A DNA stretch of 64,000 nucleotides from SHZL01 sp963784425 (GCA_963784425.1 CAWARM010000007.1:62001-126000), one strand, 5' to 3'. Shown: positions 17,894-27,269, numbered from the stretch's first letter. The notes: generated by a model not told the origin, from the sequence alone. Numbers and translations: made by a program.

Positions 17894-18481
17894 TCAACTG
17901 GACAGAAAATTCCGCAGCAGACTAGCCCCGGCTGAGGCAGATCGCTCCGGGTGGAATTGGGCGCCGTAAAAGTTGTCCTTGCGCACCAGGGCACTGAAGG
18001 CCGTCCCATGGTTGCTGCTGGCCAGGGTCCACTCGCCCAGTGGTGCCGCATAGGAATGCACGAAGTAAAACCACTGGCCGGCCAGGGGATCGCTGAGCGG
18101 GTCCGCCCTGACCTTGGCCAGCGTGTTCCAGCCCATGTGCGGAACGCGCAAACCATCGCTTTGCGCCAGGCGGCTCAATCGTGCCGGTATGATTCCCAGC
18201 AGGTCTGCATTGTCTTCTGCAGAAGAAGTAAACAATAGCTGCATGCCAAGACAAATGCCCAATACCGGCTGGGCCAGTGCACGGATCACATCGATCAGTC
18301 CATAACTGCGCAGCACCTGCATTGCCTGGCCGGCAGCGCCAACGCCCGGCAGGATTACCTGGTCGGCAGCGCGGATGGTCGCCGCATCGGCGCTGAATAG
18401 CGGGTCCACGCCTTGCCGCCTCAGGGCATGCAGCACCGAGGAAATGTTGGCGCCGCCACTGTCAACCACTACGACGCTCAT
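17894..18481 (-). CDS. hisH: Imidazole glycerol phosphate synthase, glutamine amidotransferase subunit
   Basis: The protein has 195 residues. HisH is a class I glutaminase that feeds ammonia to HisF. The triad is visible: the nucleophile Cys in GICLGMQLLF (about residue 79) and the His and Glu in AQFHPERSA near the C-terminus. The oxyanion segment is LPGVGAAGQAM. It is co-transcribed with hisB (27 bases upstream). Confidence 0.97.
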   Translation of the reverse strand: MSVVVVDSGGANISSVLHALRRQGVDPLFSADAATIRAADQVILPGVGAAGQAMQVLRSYGLIDVIRALAQPVLGICLGMQLLFTSSAEDNADLLGIIPARLSRLAQSDGLRVPHMGWNTLAKVRADPLSDPLAGQWFYFVHSYAAPLGEWTLASSNHGTAFSALVRKDNFYGAQFHPERSASAGASLLRNFLSS

Positions 18482-18508
18482 GACTCGGCGCTCATGACCC
18501 GTTAGTCA

Positions 18509-19600
18509 TTACAGGCTACCCTTGGTGCTCGGCAGGGCAAAGCCATCCCGCGCCAGCGCCGGGCGCAGGGCGCGGCCTGCGCCCTTGAACAGGGCCTCGA
18601 TCATGTGGTGGGTGTTCTCGCCCTTCACCTGCATATGAATGGCGGCACGCAGCGACTGGCTCAAAGAGGCAAAGAAGTGGCGCACCATCTCGGTGGAAAA
18701 ATCACCCAGCTGTTCGCGCGGAAATTCCGCGTCGAATTCAAATGCCGGGCGGCCGGACAGATCAATGGCGACCTTCGCCAGTGACTCATCCATGGGCAAT
18801 GTGAAACCGTACCGGCCAATACCGCGGCGATCTCCCAGCGCCCGATCGAGTGCCTCCCCCAGAGTGAGCGCGCAGTCTTCCACCGTGTGGTGCTCATCGA
18901 TTTGAAGGTCGCCAGTGCATTCAAGCTCCAGCAGGAAACCACCGTGGCTGGCAAGCTGGTCCAGCATGTGATCAAAAAAGCCGATACCGGTGTTGCACTT
19001 GTTGCTCATCGCACCTGCTTTTTTGGCATCGAGGTCGAGGTAAACCCGGATGTCGGTCTCATTGGTTTTGCGCCGCAACTCTGCCTGCCGGGGCCGGTTG
19101 ACCAGGCGGTGGGCAATGGAGCGCCAGTCATCATGACCTTTGCACATGCGAATTCCACCAATTCCCATGTTCCTGGCCAGCTCCAGGTCGGTCAGCCGGT
19201 CGCCAATCACCCAGCTGTCCTGCAGGTCGAGTTCGCCGGATTTGAGGTAATCCAGCACCATGCCGATGCCGGGTTTGCGTTCGGGTGAGTTCTCATGTTC
19301 GAAGTGCGGATTAATGTGCACGGCGCTGAATGCAATGCCCTGCGAAGAAAACAGGTCCAACATTTTCTGCTGCGCCGGCTCAAAGTCAGCCAGGGGTAAG
19401 GACTCGGTGCCAAGGCCATCCTGGTTGCTGACGATGACAAACTCGTAGCCGGCAGCTTTGAGTTCGAGCAGGGCCGGGATTACGCCGGGAATCAATTCCA
19501 GTTTTTCCAATGAATCGATTTGCTGGTCGGGCGGCTCGACAATCAGCGTGCCGTCCCGGTCGATGAACAGAATCCGTCTTTTGGCGTTCTTGCGGCTCAT
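18509..19600 (-). CDS. hisB: Bifunctional histidinol-phosphatase / imidazoleglycerol-phosphate dehydratase
   Basis: The start at 19600 (MSRKNAKRRILFIDRDGT) is chosen because the HAD motif begins there; the frame continues upstream into hisC. It has 363 residues. The N-terminal HAD phosphatase (about 1-165) carries DRDGTLIVEPP as motif I and GIGMVLDYLKSGELD with WVIGDRLTDLELA later. The C-terminal dehydratase has the metal-binding DEHHTVEDCALTLG and MQVKGENTHHMIEA. It performs steps 6 and 8 of the pathway. The fusion is characteristic of enteric-type operons. Confidence 0.97.
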   Translation of the reverse strand: MSRKNAKRRILFIDRDGTLIVEPPDQQIDSLEKLELIPGVIPALLELKAAGYEFVIVSNQDGLGTESLPLADFEPAQQKMLDLFSSQGIAFSAVHINPHFEHENSPERKPGIGMVLDYLKSGELDLQDSWVIGDRLTDLELARNMGIGGIRMCKGHDDWRSIAHRLVNRPRQAELRRKTNETDIRVYLDLDAKKAGAMSNKCNTGIGFFDHMLDQLASHGGFLLELECTGDLQIDEHHTVEDCALTLGEALDRALGDRRGIGRYGFTLPMDESLAKVAIDLSGRPAFEFDAEFPREQLGDFSTEMVRHFFASLSQSLRAAIHMQVKGENTHHMIEALFKGAGRALRPALARDGFALPSTKGSL

Positions 19601-19604
19601 AGTG

Positions 19605-20687
19605 TCATTCTCCCTTCCAGTCATCCAGTGCCTGCTGCAGTGCGGCAAGGTCTGCCTTGCTGCCCACCGAAATACGGATGCAGTCGCGCAAGGCGGGGTC
19701 TGCTGCATAGCCGCGAACGACCACGCCATGGCTGGCACAGTGGGCCAGTAGTCGATCTGCACGCTTGACTCTCAGCAGCACAAAATTGGCTTCGCCTTGC
19801 CAGAGGTCAAGGACCAATGGACACTTGTCGAGCATGGACACGAGCAGTTTCTTGTTCTCCCTGATTTCGTGCAGCAGTTTCTGTTGGCGCAACTGCATAT
19901 CCGGTTGCAGTACCCTAAGAGCCAGTGCTATGACTGGGCTGGCCAGTGGATAGGGTGCAATGATGCGCTGCAACAGGTCGATGACGGGCGGTTGCGCCAG
20001 GACGATGCCGCAACGCAGTCCGGCTGCAGCCCAGGCCTTGGACAAGGTGCGCAGGACCACCAGTTGTGGATGCTCGGCAATCAATGCTATCGCGGAGGCT
20101 TCCGCACAGAATTCGATATAGGCTTCATCAATTACGACCATCGTCCGGTTTGTCGTTGCTTGCAGCAACGCGCCAAGAAAAGTACCGTCCACGCAATCAC
20201 CCGTGGGATTGTTCGGGGAAGTAAGAAACACCAGCCGGATACGCGGGTCGCGCTTAACCGCAGCCAGGATGCCTGCCGTGTCCAGGGTGAAAGCCGATGC
20301 TGCGGTGCGTGGCACCGAAACCACGGCCGCGCCCTGGGTTTCGGCCGCAATGCGATACATGCCGAAGGTGGGAGGACAATGCAGGATTGCATCAACTCCT
20401 GCACGACAAAATACCCGCGTCAACAGGTCGATGCCCTCGTCGCTGCCGCGGGTTACGAGCACATGGTCCGCTGGCAGTCCATAAAGTCTTGCCAGCCTTT
20501 TCACCAGTTCCGCCGGCTGCGGATCTGGATACCGGTTCAGTGACAGGCCAGCCACATCGTCATCCAGCAAAGACCGTGGCGATTCATTGGCATTAAGCAG
20601 AACGCCCTGCGCCGCGGCTTCTTTGCGGGCGGAAGAGTAGGGCTTCATTGCCACGATGTCAGGGCGCGCCAGGTCGATGATGCTCAT
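19605..20687 (-). CDS. hisC: Histidinol-phosphate aminotransferase
   Basis: The protein has 360 residues and is a fold-type I PLP enzyme. Visible motifs are the NESP-like LNANESPRSL, the PLP-phosphate site RGSDEGIDLL, the SPNNPTGD turn, VIDEAYIEFC with the PLP-ring Asp, and the lysine in RTLSKAWAAAGLRCG. The start at 20687 overlaps the hisD stop as ATGA. It transfers amino groups from glutamate to imidazole acetol phosphate. Confidence 0.97.
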   Translation of the reverse strand: MSIIDLARPDIVAMKPYSSARKEAAAQGVLLNANESPRSLLDDDVAGLSLNRYPDPQPAELVKRLARLYGLPADHVLVTRGSDEGIDLLTRVFCRAGVDAILHCPPTFGMYRIAAETQGAAVVSVPRTAASAFTLDTAGILAAVKRDPRIRLVFLTSPNNPTGDCVDGTFLGALLQATTNRTMVVIDEAYIEFCAEASAIALIAEHPQLVVLRTLSKAWAAAGLRCGIVLAQPPVIDLLQRIIAPYPLASPVIALALRVLQPDMQLRQQKLLHEIRENKKLLVSMLDKCPLVLDLWQGEANFVLLRVKRADRLLAHCASHGVVVRGYAADPALRDCIRISVGSKADLAALQQALDDWKGE

Positions 20688-22015
20688 GTCATGGTTTCCA
20701 GGCTGGCGAGGCGCGAGCGCACGGCCATGCGGTGCGCATCCAGGCCCTCTGTTTCTGCCAGAAGTTCGGCAACCGGACCCACACGCTGCAATGCTTCGGC
20801 GCTGGCTTCCTGCAGTGTCATGCGGCGCATGAAATCGCCCACGCCAAGTGCTCCATAGGCTCGCGCAAAACCGTAGGTCGGCAACACATGGTTGGGACCG
20901 GAGCAGTAATCACCCAGCGACTCCGGCGTCCAGCGGCCGATAAAGATCGACCCGGCGTGTTGTACCCGGGAGGCGAGGGTCCGTGCATTGCAGGTATTGA
21001 GTATCAGGTGTTCCGGTGCATACGAATTGGCAATATCCAGCGCAACATCCAGGTCCGCAACCAGCACAACGCGGGCCGCGGACAGGGATTTTTCCAGTAT
21101 GGCTGCGCGGGGCAGCGACGGCGCCAGCTCATCCAGCCGTGCGATTACCGCCGTGGCCAGATCGCGGCAATCAGTCAGCAGGACAACCTGCGAATCCGTG
21201 CCGTGCTCGGCCTGGGCCAGCAGATCCCAGGCAATAAAGTCGATGCCGCCATCGGCGCCCGCCTGCTCATCCGCAATGACCATGACCTCGGATGGCCCGG
21301 CTGGCATATCCACGGCCGCGCCTTGCGGGTCCTGCGCAACCTGCTGCTTGGCTTCAGTTACCCAGGCATTGCCGGGGCCAAAAATCTTGCTGCAGCGCGG
21401 CACGGTAGCAGTGCCGTAGGCCATGGCCGCAACGGCCTGCGCCCCACCAACGCAGAACACTCGATCGACCTCGCACAGGCGTGCAGCCGCGAGGACTTCC
21501 GTGGCAATGGTTCCATTTGGTCCGGGAGGGGAACACATGATGATTTGTGGGCAAGCGGCGAGGCGTGCCGGGATGGCCAGCATCAGGACGGTTGACACCA
21601 GGGGCGCAGTACCGCCCGGCACATAGATTCCGACCACAGACTGTGGCAGGTAGGTAACCGTGCATGACAGGCCTTTTGCGGTCTCAACAGTTCGTTCGCG
21701 GGGAAGATCGGCCGCATGGAACTGACGAATCCGCTTGCCTGCTTCGTCGATTGCTCCGAGCAAGCGGGCATCGACCGAACTCCTGGCCTGGCGCAAGGCC
21801 TCCGCACTGACTGCAAGGCTTTGCGCAGGCACTCCGTCGCATTCCAGGGTCAGTTCCGCCAGCGCTTCGTCACCACCGGCGCGAACCCGTGCAATGATTG
21901 CGCCGACTGTTTCCCGCAAGCCAGCGACGGAGCAGCGTGGCCGACGCAGCAACTCACTTTGTTGCTGCGGATTGAGCGCAGCCCACGCGGTGACTTCAAG
22001 GCCAAAGCGGCTCAT
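20684..22015 (-). CDS. hisD: Histidinol dehydrogenase
   Basis: The chosen start at 22015 (MSRFGLEVTAWAAL) overlaps hisG by four bases; the frame extends upstream inside hisG without similarity. It has 443 residues. HisD oxidises histidinol to histidine with two NAD+ and a zinc ion. Motifs include VPGGTAPLVSTVLM, FGPGNAWVTEAK, MPAGPSEVMVIAD, the zinc region LLAQAEHGTDSQ and the C-terminal APEHLILNT with GPNHVLPT. Confidence 0.97.
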   Translation of the reverse strand: MSRFGLEVTAWAALNPQQQSELLRRPRCSVAGLRETVGAIIARVRAGGDEALAELTLECDGVPAQSLAVSAEALRQARSSVDARLLGAIDEAGKRIRQFHAADLPRERTVETAKGLSCTVTYLPQSVVGIYVPGGTAPLVSTVLMLAIPARLAACPQIIMCSPPGPNGTIATEVLAAARLCEVDRVFCVGGAQAVAAMAYGTATVPRCSKIFGPGNAWVTEAKQQVAQDPQGAAVDMPAGPSEVMVIADEQAGADGGIDFIAWDLLAQAEHGTDSQVVLLTDCRDLATAVIARLDELAPSLPRAAILEKSLSAARVVLVADLDVALDIANSYAPEHLILNTCNARTLASRVQHAGSIFIGRWTPESLGDYCSGPNHVLPTYGFARAYGALGVGDFMRRMTLQEASAEALQRVGPVAELLAETEGLDAHRMAVRSRLASLETMT

Positions 22016-22890
22016 GCCAGCATTTTCTCCACCGGCAAGACAAGTATGGCGGAGGCGCCTACGGCCTTGAGCGCTTCGAGGTGCTCCCAAAACACGGTTT
22101 CTCCGCACACGGCGTGAATGGCAATTTTGTCCGAGCCCTCCAGCGGCATGATGGACGGGTGTTCCACGCCGGGCAGCAGGGCGGTGATTTCCGCCAACGC
22201 TTCACGAGGAGCATGCAGCATGACGTATTTGCTTTCCGCAGCTTGCAGCACTCCTTCAATGCGCGCCAGCAGGCGGTTGAGCAACAGCTGTTTTTCTTCA
22301 TCGAGTGGCCGGGAAGTGCAATACAGCGCGGCCTGGCTTTCGAACAACACTTCCAGTTCGCGCAGGTGATTGGCGCGCAAAGTGGAGCCGGTGGATACCA
22401 GGTCGGCGATGGCGTCCGCAGTACCCAGGCCGGGAGCGATTTCCACCGACCCTGAAAGCTGCACGATTTGGGTGTGGATGCTTTTTTCCGCCAGCAATGA
22501 GCGGGTCAATTCAGGGTAACTGGTGGCGATGCGCAAGCCTTCCAGTTCAGTGCTGCTGCTGATCTGCATGTTTTCGGGTACTGCGAGCGACAAGCGGCAG
22601 TGACCAAAGCCCAGCTTTCGCCGGCACACCAGGCCTGTACCGCCATTGCGTTGCAGCATGACCTCCCTGGCGATGTTCTCGCCTACGATGCCTATTTCGC
22701 AGACACCATCCAGCAGCATGCGGGGTATGTCGTCGTCCCGCACCAGCAGCAAGTCAACCGGAAAATCCTGCCCGTACCAGAACAACTTGTCCTTGCTGCG
22801 GGCAAAGCGCAAGCCACACTTCTTCAGAATCTCCAGCGAGTTTTCTGACAGGCGACCTGACTTCTGCACGGCTACTCTCAAGCGGCTCAT
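22012..22890 (-). CDS. hisG: ATP phosphoribosyltransferase, long form
   Basis: The protein has 292 residues, the length of the homohexameric long form (HisG-L) that needs no HisZ partner. It opens LRVAVQKSGRLSENSLEIL. The PRPP-binding loop is GLGTADAIADLVSTGSTLRAN. The last 75 or so residues form the ACT-like regulatory domain through which histidine inhibits the enzyme. It is the first enzyme of the pathway. Its ATG overlaps the stop of the TrpR-like gene by four bases. Confidence 0.97.
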   Translation of the reverse strand: MSRLRVAVQKSGRLSENSLEILKKCGLRFARSKDKLFWYGQDFPVDLLLVRDDDIPRMLLDGVCEIGIVGENIAREVMLQRNGGTGLVCRRKLGFGHCRLSLAVPENMQISSSTELEGLRIATSYPELTRSLLAEKSIHTQIVQLSGSVEIAPGLGTADAIADLVSTGSTLRANHLRELEVLFESQAALYCTSRPLDEEKQLLLNRLLARIEGVLQAAESKYVMLHAPREALAEITALLPGVEHPSIMPLEGSDKIAIHAVCGETVFWEHLEALKAVGASAILVLPVEKMLA

Positions 22891-23198
22891 GTTTTGCTCA
22901 CCAGGCGGTCCAGCACGGTGCGGTACCCGCCGGATCCCATTTCCATGAATCGCGCAACGCGGCCTATCGTGGTAACGCTGACCTGGGTAAGTTCGTGGAT
23001 TTCCCGGTAGCTAAGACCTTGCTCCAGCAATTGCGCCACGCGCCAGCGGTCGACCATGGACTCCAGCTCAGCCGGCGTGCACAGGTCTTCCAGGAACAGC
23101 CGCACTTCCTCGGCTGTTTCTAACTGGCACAGGGCTTCGGACAGGGACCGCGCGGCCGACTTGAGCTGCAGCTTTTGCGCCTGGTTGTGATGTTTCAT
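22887..23198 (-). CDS. TrpR-family regulator, YerC/HisR type, leading the his operon
   Basis: The protein has 103 residues. It is all-helical with a TrpR-type helix-turn-helix in the C-terminal half (LSYREIHELTQVSVTTIGRVARFM, about residues 62-85, shown here only in part by family resemblance). The YerC/YecD group is related to the Trp repressor. Comparative studies in other bacteria have linked such genes to histidine biosynthesis under the name HisR. Here the gene is translationally coupled to hisG, and a site resembling the trp operator lies 28-46 bases upstream of its start. I infer autoregulation and repression of the his operon when histidine is plentiful. It is a cytoplasmic DNA-binding dimer. 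Confidence 0.85.
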   Translation of the reverse strand: MKHHNQAQKLQLKSAARSLSEALCQLETAEEVRLFLEDLCTPAELESMVDRWRVAQLLEQGLSYREIHELTQVSVTTIGRVARFMEMGSGGYRTVLDRLVSKT

Positions 23199-23209
23199 AA
23201 GAGTCTCAC

Positions 23210-23246
23210 TGTATGAATGTATTAATGTATTAGCGCATTAGTACAT
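23210..23246. promoter_or_regulatory. Probable his operator: trp-operator-like dyad plus 8-bp repeats
   Basis: GTATTAGCGCATTAGTAC at 23227-23244 has the length and outer half-sites of the TrpR operator GTACTAGTTAACTAGTAC and agrees in 13 of 18 positions, with the half TAGTAC intact. Three direct copies of TGTATKAW, eight bases apart (23210, 23218, 23226), run into it. It stands just upstream of the TrpR-like first gene, where a repressor would block leftward transcription of the his operon. The divergent DUF4097 gene starts at 23407. Confidence 0.6.
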
Positions 23247-23406
23247 GAACATGGTAAGTGATTGCACCAGCCTGCGCAAGTTTTGCCAGTGCTTTTGTCT
23301 GTTCTTTGGCCTGTTCTTTGGCCTACGCTTTAAACGATCCGGTGGGGGGCGGCATCAAACCTGTCAATACGGATCTTTGAATCAATTGAATTTCGGGAGA
23401 AACCTG

Positions 23407-24195
23407 ATGAAATTCCTGGCACGCCTTAGCTTGTTCCTTATGCTCACCACGTCCATGGTTGCTTCCATGGCCCCATCTCTGGCATTGGCGGATGTTTCCA
23501 AGACAGAGGAGTACAACTTTGAAATCAAGGAAGGAGGGCGCATCAGCCTGTCCAATGTCAATGGAGATGTGAGCATTGAAGGCACGGATGGCAGGCAGGT
23601 GCACATTGTCGCAACCAAGACGGCTGACACCCAGAAATACCTGGACGGTATGAAAATCGAGATCGATGCCAGCGCCAGCGCGATCAGCATTGAGACCCGC
23701 TATCCCGGCAGCGGTGACGGAATACTGAACTGGGGTGGAGATGACAACGGCAGTGTCGAATACAAGCTAACCGTGCCGCGCGACGTGGAACTCGATACGA
23801 TTGATACGGTTAACAGCGACGTGGTGGTCAACGGCGTGACCGGCGCGATCAGTACCGAAAGTGTCAATGGCAAGCTGCAAGTGACCGGTGTCAGCGGCAA
23901 CGTGAAAGCAGACACGGTGAATGGAAATATCGACCTGGACTTCGTGCAATTGGGATCAAGCCAACGCGTAAGCGTGGATGCAGTGAACGGGCGGGTAGTG
24001 TTGCGCTTGCCGGCGAATGCCAGTGCCCAGGTCAGCGCGGAAACCCTCAACGGCAGCATTGATGCAGATGATTTCGGACTTAAGCCCGACAGCGGGTTTG
24101 TCGGTCATGATCTCGACGGGCAGATCGGTAATGGGGACGCGCGCGTCAGTGTCGACACGGTGAACGGTTCGGTAGCGATCAAGAAGCGCGATTAA
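23407..24195 (+). CDS. Secreted DUF4097 beta-repeat protein
   Basis: The start ATG at 23407 (MKFLARLSLFLMLTT) follows GGGAGA; the frame upstream is not similar to the family. It has 262 residues. A signal peptide of about 29 residues ends SLALADVS. The mature part is a run of short beta strands built on a recurrent V-N-G turn (SNVNGDVSIEG, ESVNGKLQVTG, DTVNGNIDLD, DAVNGRVVLRL, ETLNGSIDA, DTVNGSVAI). This is the DUF4097 solenoid, found in secreted or envelope proteins; its role is unknown. Its end overlaps the kup stop codon. Confidence 0.85.
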   Translation: MKFLARLSLFLMLTTSMVASMAPSLALADVSKTEEYNFEIKEGGRISLSNVNGDVSIEGTDGRQVHIVATKTADTQKYLDGMKIEIDASASAISIETRYPGSGDGILNWGGDDNGSVEYKLTVPRDVELDTIDTVNSDVVVNGVTGAISTESVNGKLQVTGVSGNVKADTVNGNIDLDFVQLGSSQRVSVDAVNGRVVLRLPANASAQVSAETLNGSIDADDFGLKPDSGFVGHDLDGQIGNGDARVSVDTVNGSVAIKKRD

Positions 24196-26078
24196 AGCTC
24201 TACCTGCGTGCCCATTTCCACCACCCGGTTCGGCGGCAGGTTAAAGTAGGGCGTCACACCCTCGGCGGTGCGGAACATCAGCGCAAACAATTTCTCACTC
24301 CATCCTGGCATCCCGGAGTGTTGCGTTGCGATCAGCCGCTCCCGCCCCAGGAAGAAAGTCGTTTGCATGGAATCGAAAGAGCAATCAATGCTGGTGCAGC
24401 GCTCAAGCAGGGCAGGAATATCAACTTCCTCCGCGAATCCGAGGTGGATCAGTAAGCGGAAAATACCCGCCCCGAGCGGGGTTACCTCAAAGCGTTCGGA
24501 TTCCGCTATCTCAGGAGTTTCGCCGACCAAGACCGTCAGAAATACAACCTGTTCATGCAAAACATGGTTGTGCTTCAGGTTGTGCATCAAGGCAGGTGGT
24601 GTGCCGGTCGGGTTCGAATCCAGATATACCGCAGTTCCAGGAACTCGAATGGGTGGATTACTGCGCACATCATCTACGAACAATTCGGCCGGAAAAGTGC
24701 GGGTTTCCTGTCGCTGCGCCAGGATGCTACGACCTTTGCGCCAGGTCGTCATGAAGGTAAACGCGATCGAAGCAATGACCAGTGGGAACCAGCCCCCATC
24801 CGGGATCTTGTGCAAGTTCGATGTCCAGAAGGAAAGGTCCACCAGGAACATCAGCGATACTCCCACAAGAATCCAGGCGGTATGAGATTTCCATTTGCCA
24901 AGGGCAAACGCCGTAAACAGGACGGTAGTAAACAACATGTCGGTCGTGACCGCCATGCCATAAGCGCCTGCCAATGCTGAGCTTGAGCCGAACGACAACA
25001 CCAGGCCAATGGCAGCGACCATGATGACCCAATTCACTGTCGGCATGTAAATCTGGCCGATCCTGTGCGTGGACGTATGCTCAATGCGCATGCGCGGCAG
25101 GTAGCCCAGCAAGACCGCCTGGCGAGTGATGGAAAATACGCCCGAAATGACCGCCTGGGAGGCAATTACCGAGGCAGCCGTCGCGAGCACAACCAGCGGG
25201 TAGAGTGCCCAGCGTGGCGCCATGAGGAAAAAGGGTTGGTGGGCTGCCGTTGGATCGGCAAGAATCAGCGCCCCCTGGCCGAAATAATTCAGAAGCAGCG
25301 CGGGCAAAATGAGCAGGAACCACATCAGCCGGATCGGTCGCTTGCCAAAATGCCCCATGTCCGCATAGATCGCCTCGCCGCCCGTCACGACCAGGAACAC
25401 CGAGCCCATTACCAGGAACGCCCGGGTCTTATCGGTGACAAGGAAATTGAAGCCATAGGCTGGATTAATCGCCGCCAGCACCTGCGGATTGTGCACTACT
25501 TGCGCGACACCAAGAGTTGCAAGCGTCAGGAACCAAACGATCATCACCGGGCCGAATAAGCCGCCCACCAGTGCCGTGCCGCGATGCTGTAGCGCAAAGA
25601 GCAGGCCGAGGATCAACAGGGTGATCGGGATGACGAACGGATCGAACACCGGGGTCATGAGTTTCAGGCCTTCAACTGCGCTCAGCACGGTCATGGCGGG
25701 AGTGATCATGCCATCGCCGTAGAACAGGGCAGCACCGAACAGGCCCAGCATGACCAGCGCGGTCGGTGCACCTCGCACCCTGCGCGATCGTGGGCTGACG
25801 AGAGCCATCAGCGCGATAATGCCGCCCTCGCCCTGGTTGTCCGCCTGAAGAACCAGCAACAGATATTTGACGGAAATGATGAGAATCAGCGCCCAGGTAA
25901 TCAACGACAGGATTCCGAGGACTGCAGGGGTGGTCGGCTCGATACCATAAGCGGGATTCAGCGATTCGCGAAACGCATACATCGGGCTGGTCCCAATGTC
26001 GCCATACACGATGCCGGCGGCACCTGCGCACAAGGAAATCAGGCTTGAACCGTGAGGGGTTGAATTCTTGGGGGTCAT
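24192..26078 (-). CDS. kup: Kup-type low-affinity potassium uptake protein
   Basis: The protein has 628 residues, the standard Kup length. It has about 12 membrane segments followed by a cytoplasmic domain from about residue 440. The N-terminal signature GIVYGDIGTSPMYAF is present, as is LQADNQGEGGIIALMAL and the GDGMITPAMTVLSAVEGL segment. Kup imports K+ with protons across the inner membrane. It is a single gene. The start at 26078 gives MTPKNSTPHGSSLISL. Confidence 0.96.
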   Translation of the reverse strand: MTPKNSTPHGSSLISLCAGAAGIVYGDIGTSPMYAFRESLNPAYGIEPTTPAVLGILSLITWALILIISVKYLLLVLQADNQGEGGIIALMALVSPRSRRVRGAPTALVMLGLFGAALFYGDGMITPAMTVLSAVEGLKLMTPVFDPFVIPITLLILGLLFALQHRGTALVGGLFGPVMIVWFLTLATLGVAQVVHNPQVLAAINPAYGFNFLVTDKTRAFLVMGSVFLVVTGGEAIYADMGHFGKRPIRLMWFLLILPALLLNYFGQGALILADPTAAHQPFFLMAPRWALYPLVVLATAASVIASQAVISGVFSITRQAVLLGYLPRMRIEHTSTHRIGQIYMPTVNWVIMVAAIGLVLSFGSSSALAGAYGMAVTTDMLFTTVLFTAFALGKWKSHTAWILVGVSLMFLVDLSFWTSNLHKIPDGGWFPLVIASIAFTFMTTWRKGRSILAQRQETRTFPAELFVDDVRSNPPIRVPGTAVYLDSNPTGTPPALMHNLKHNHVLHEQVVFLTVLVGETPEIAESERFEVTPLGAGIFRLLIHLGFAEEVDIPALLERCTSIDCSFDSMQTTFFLGRERLIATQHSGMPGWSEKLFALMFRTAEGVTPYFNLPPNRVVEMGTQVEL

Positions 26079-26219
26079 TGTGCGTGGGCGGATCAGGTGC
26101 TGCTAATGCAGAAAACTCCGGGATTCCTCATGCGAACGCGCTCGGGCGGGTCAATTATGCGGGCCAAACTACCACAAAAAGCCCATGGCCACGAACGAAT
26201 TTTGCAGAAAGGTCCCTGT

Positions 26220-26231
26220 ACTGGTACCAGT
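26220..26231. promoter_or_regulatory. Perfect palindrome ACTGGTACCAGT
   Basis: A 12-bp perfect palindrome lies between kup and the hydroxyproline operon, about 110 bases before lhpC. The core TGGTACCA resembles operators bound by FCD-type GntR regulators (TGGT-N-ACCA). A regulator of this family is encoded in the operon (27270). Binding is inferred. Confidence 0.35.
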
Positions 26232-26295
26232 GGGGCAATAGCACGGGCGCGGCGTGTGATGCGGCCAAATAGGCCGCTGTTTTTCGCCCCGGTAC

Positions 26296-26316
26296 TGATA
26301 TATCATGCGGATATCA
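26296..26316. promoter_or_regulatory. Dyad TGATATATCA with adjacent half-site before the hydroxyproline operon
   Basis: TGATATATCA (26296-26305) is a perfect 10-bp palindrome, and GATATCA follows at 26310-26316. The pair lies 24-44 bases before the lhpC start and overlaps the likely -10 region. A GntR regulator in the operon is the obvious candidate to bind it. A similar GATATAT motif precedes the second GntR gene at 62.6 kb. Confidence 0.45.
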
Positions 26317-26339
26317 ATTCACTTTCCAGGTTTTAGCCC

Positions 26340-27239
26340 ATGCCCGAAATCACCTGGCGCGGAGTTTTTCCGGCGCTTACCACGAAATTTACCGCCGAAG
26401 ACAAGCTGGACTGGAAGGCCATGGAGCAGCACCTGGTCTTTCAACTCGAAGCTGGCGTGCACGGGCTTATCATACTGGGATCCCTGGGCGAAACCTCCAC
26501 GCTCAGCTTTGATGAAAAAATGGAGCAGGTGCGTTTTTTTGCTGCGGCCGGGCGCCAGGGGCGCCCGCTGATTGCCTGCATTGCAGAATCATCCACGCGC
26601 CAGGCCAGGGCATTTGCTGTTGCAGCGGCCGAGGCTGGCGCAGACGGCTTCATGCTGCTGCCACCCATGCGTTATCCCAGCGATCGCCGAGAGACGCTGC
26701 ACTACCTGAACACGGTGGCTGCGGCCACGGACCGGCCGATTATGCTGTACAACAATCCCATTGCGTACGGCATCGACCTGACGCCCGAGGATTTCGCCGC
26801 GCTGGCAGACAATCCCCGTTTCGTTGCCATCAAGGAATCATCCGCCAATACCCGCCGCATACCTGAAATCCGCCGTCTTACCGGTGATCGTTATGCACTC
26901 TTTTGTGGCGTAGATGACCTGGCATTGGAAAGCTTCCTGCTCGGCGCGTGCGGCTGGGTAGCCGGTCTGGTCGTCGCCTTTCCCCGCGAAACGGTACGCA
27001 TCTGGGAACTCGCTGAAGCTGGCCGGTGGCAGGAGGCGCGGGCAATCTACGATTGGTTCCTGCCTTTGCTCCATCTCGACATCGGGCCCAAGTTTGTGCA
27101 ACAGATCAAACTCGTCGAAGCATTGATGGGCGTGGGAAGTGCGCGGGTGCGCGGACCGCGAATGCAGCTCACCGACCAGGAAGCGAGCCGGGTGGAGCAC
27201 ATTCTTGAACACGCGCTTGCCACCCGGCCTGCTCTCTGA
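26340..27239 (+). CDS. lhpC: DapA-family aldolase/deaminase, probable pyrroline-4-hydroxy-2-carboxylate deaminase
   Basis: The protein has 299 residues. It is a TIM barrel of the N-acetylneuraminate lyase/DapA family. The Schiff-base lysine is in FVAIKESSANTRR (about residue 163) and the catalytic tyrosine in MLYNNPIAYG (about 138). The GSLGETSTLS substrate loop is present. In the hydroxyproline pathway this family converts 1-pyrroline-4-hydroxy-2-carboxylate to alpha-ketoglutarate semialdehyde with loss of ammonia. That assignment rests on the neighbours (epimerase, FAD dehydrogenase, ketimine reductase) rather than on residues unique to the deaminase. Confidence 0.8.
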   Translation: MPEITWRGVFPALTTKFTAEDKLDWKAMEQHLVFQLEAGVHGLIILGSLGETSTLSFDEKMEQVRFFAAAGRQGRPLIACIAESSTRQARAFAVAAAEAGADGFMLLPPMRYPSDRRETLHYLNTVAAATDRPIMLYNNPIAYGIDLTPEDFAALADNPRFVAIKESSANTRRIPEIRRLTGDRYALFCGVDDLALESFLLGACGWVAGLVVAFPRETVRIWELAEAGRWQEARAIYDWFLPLLHLDIGPKFVQQIKLVEALMGVGSARVRGPRMQLTDQEASRVEHILEHALATRPAL

Positions 27240-27269
27240 ACCCGCGTTGCCTGGACGCCCGGAACAATT

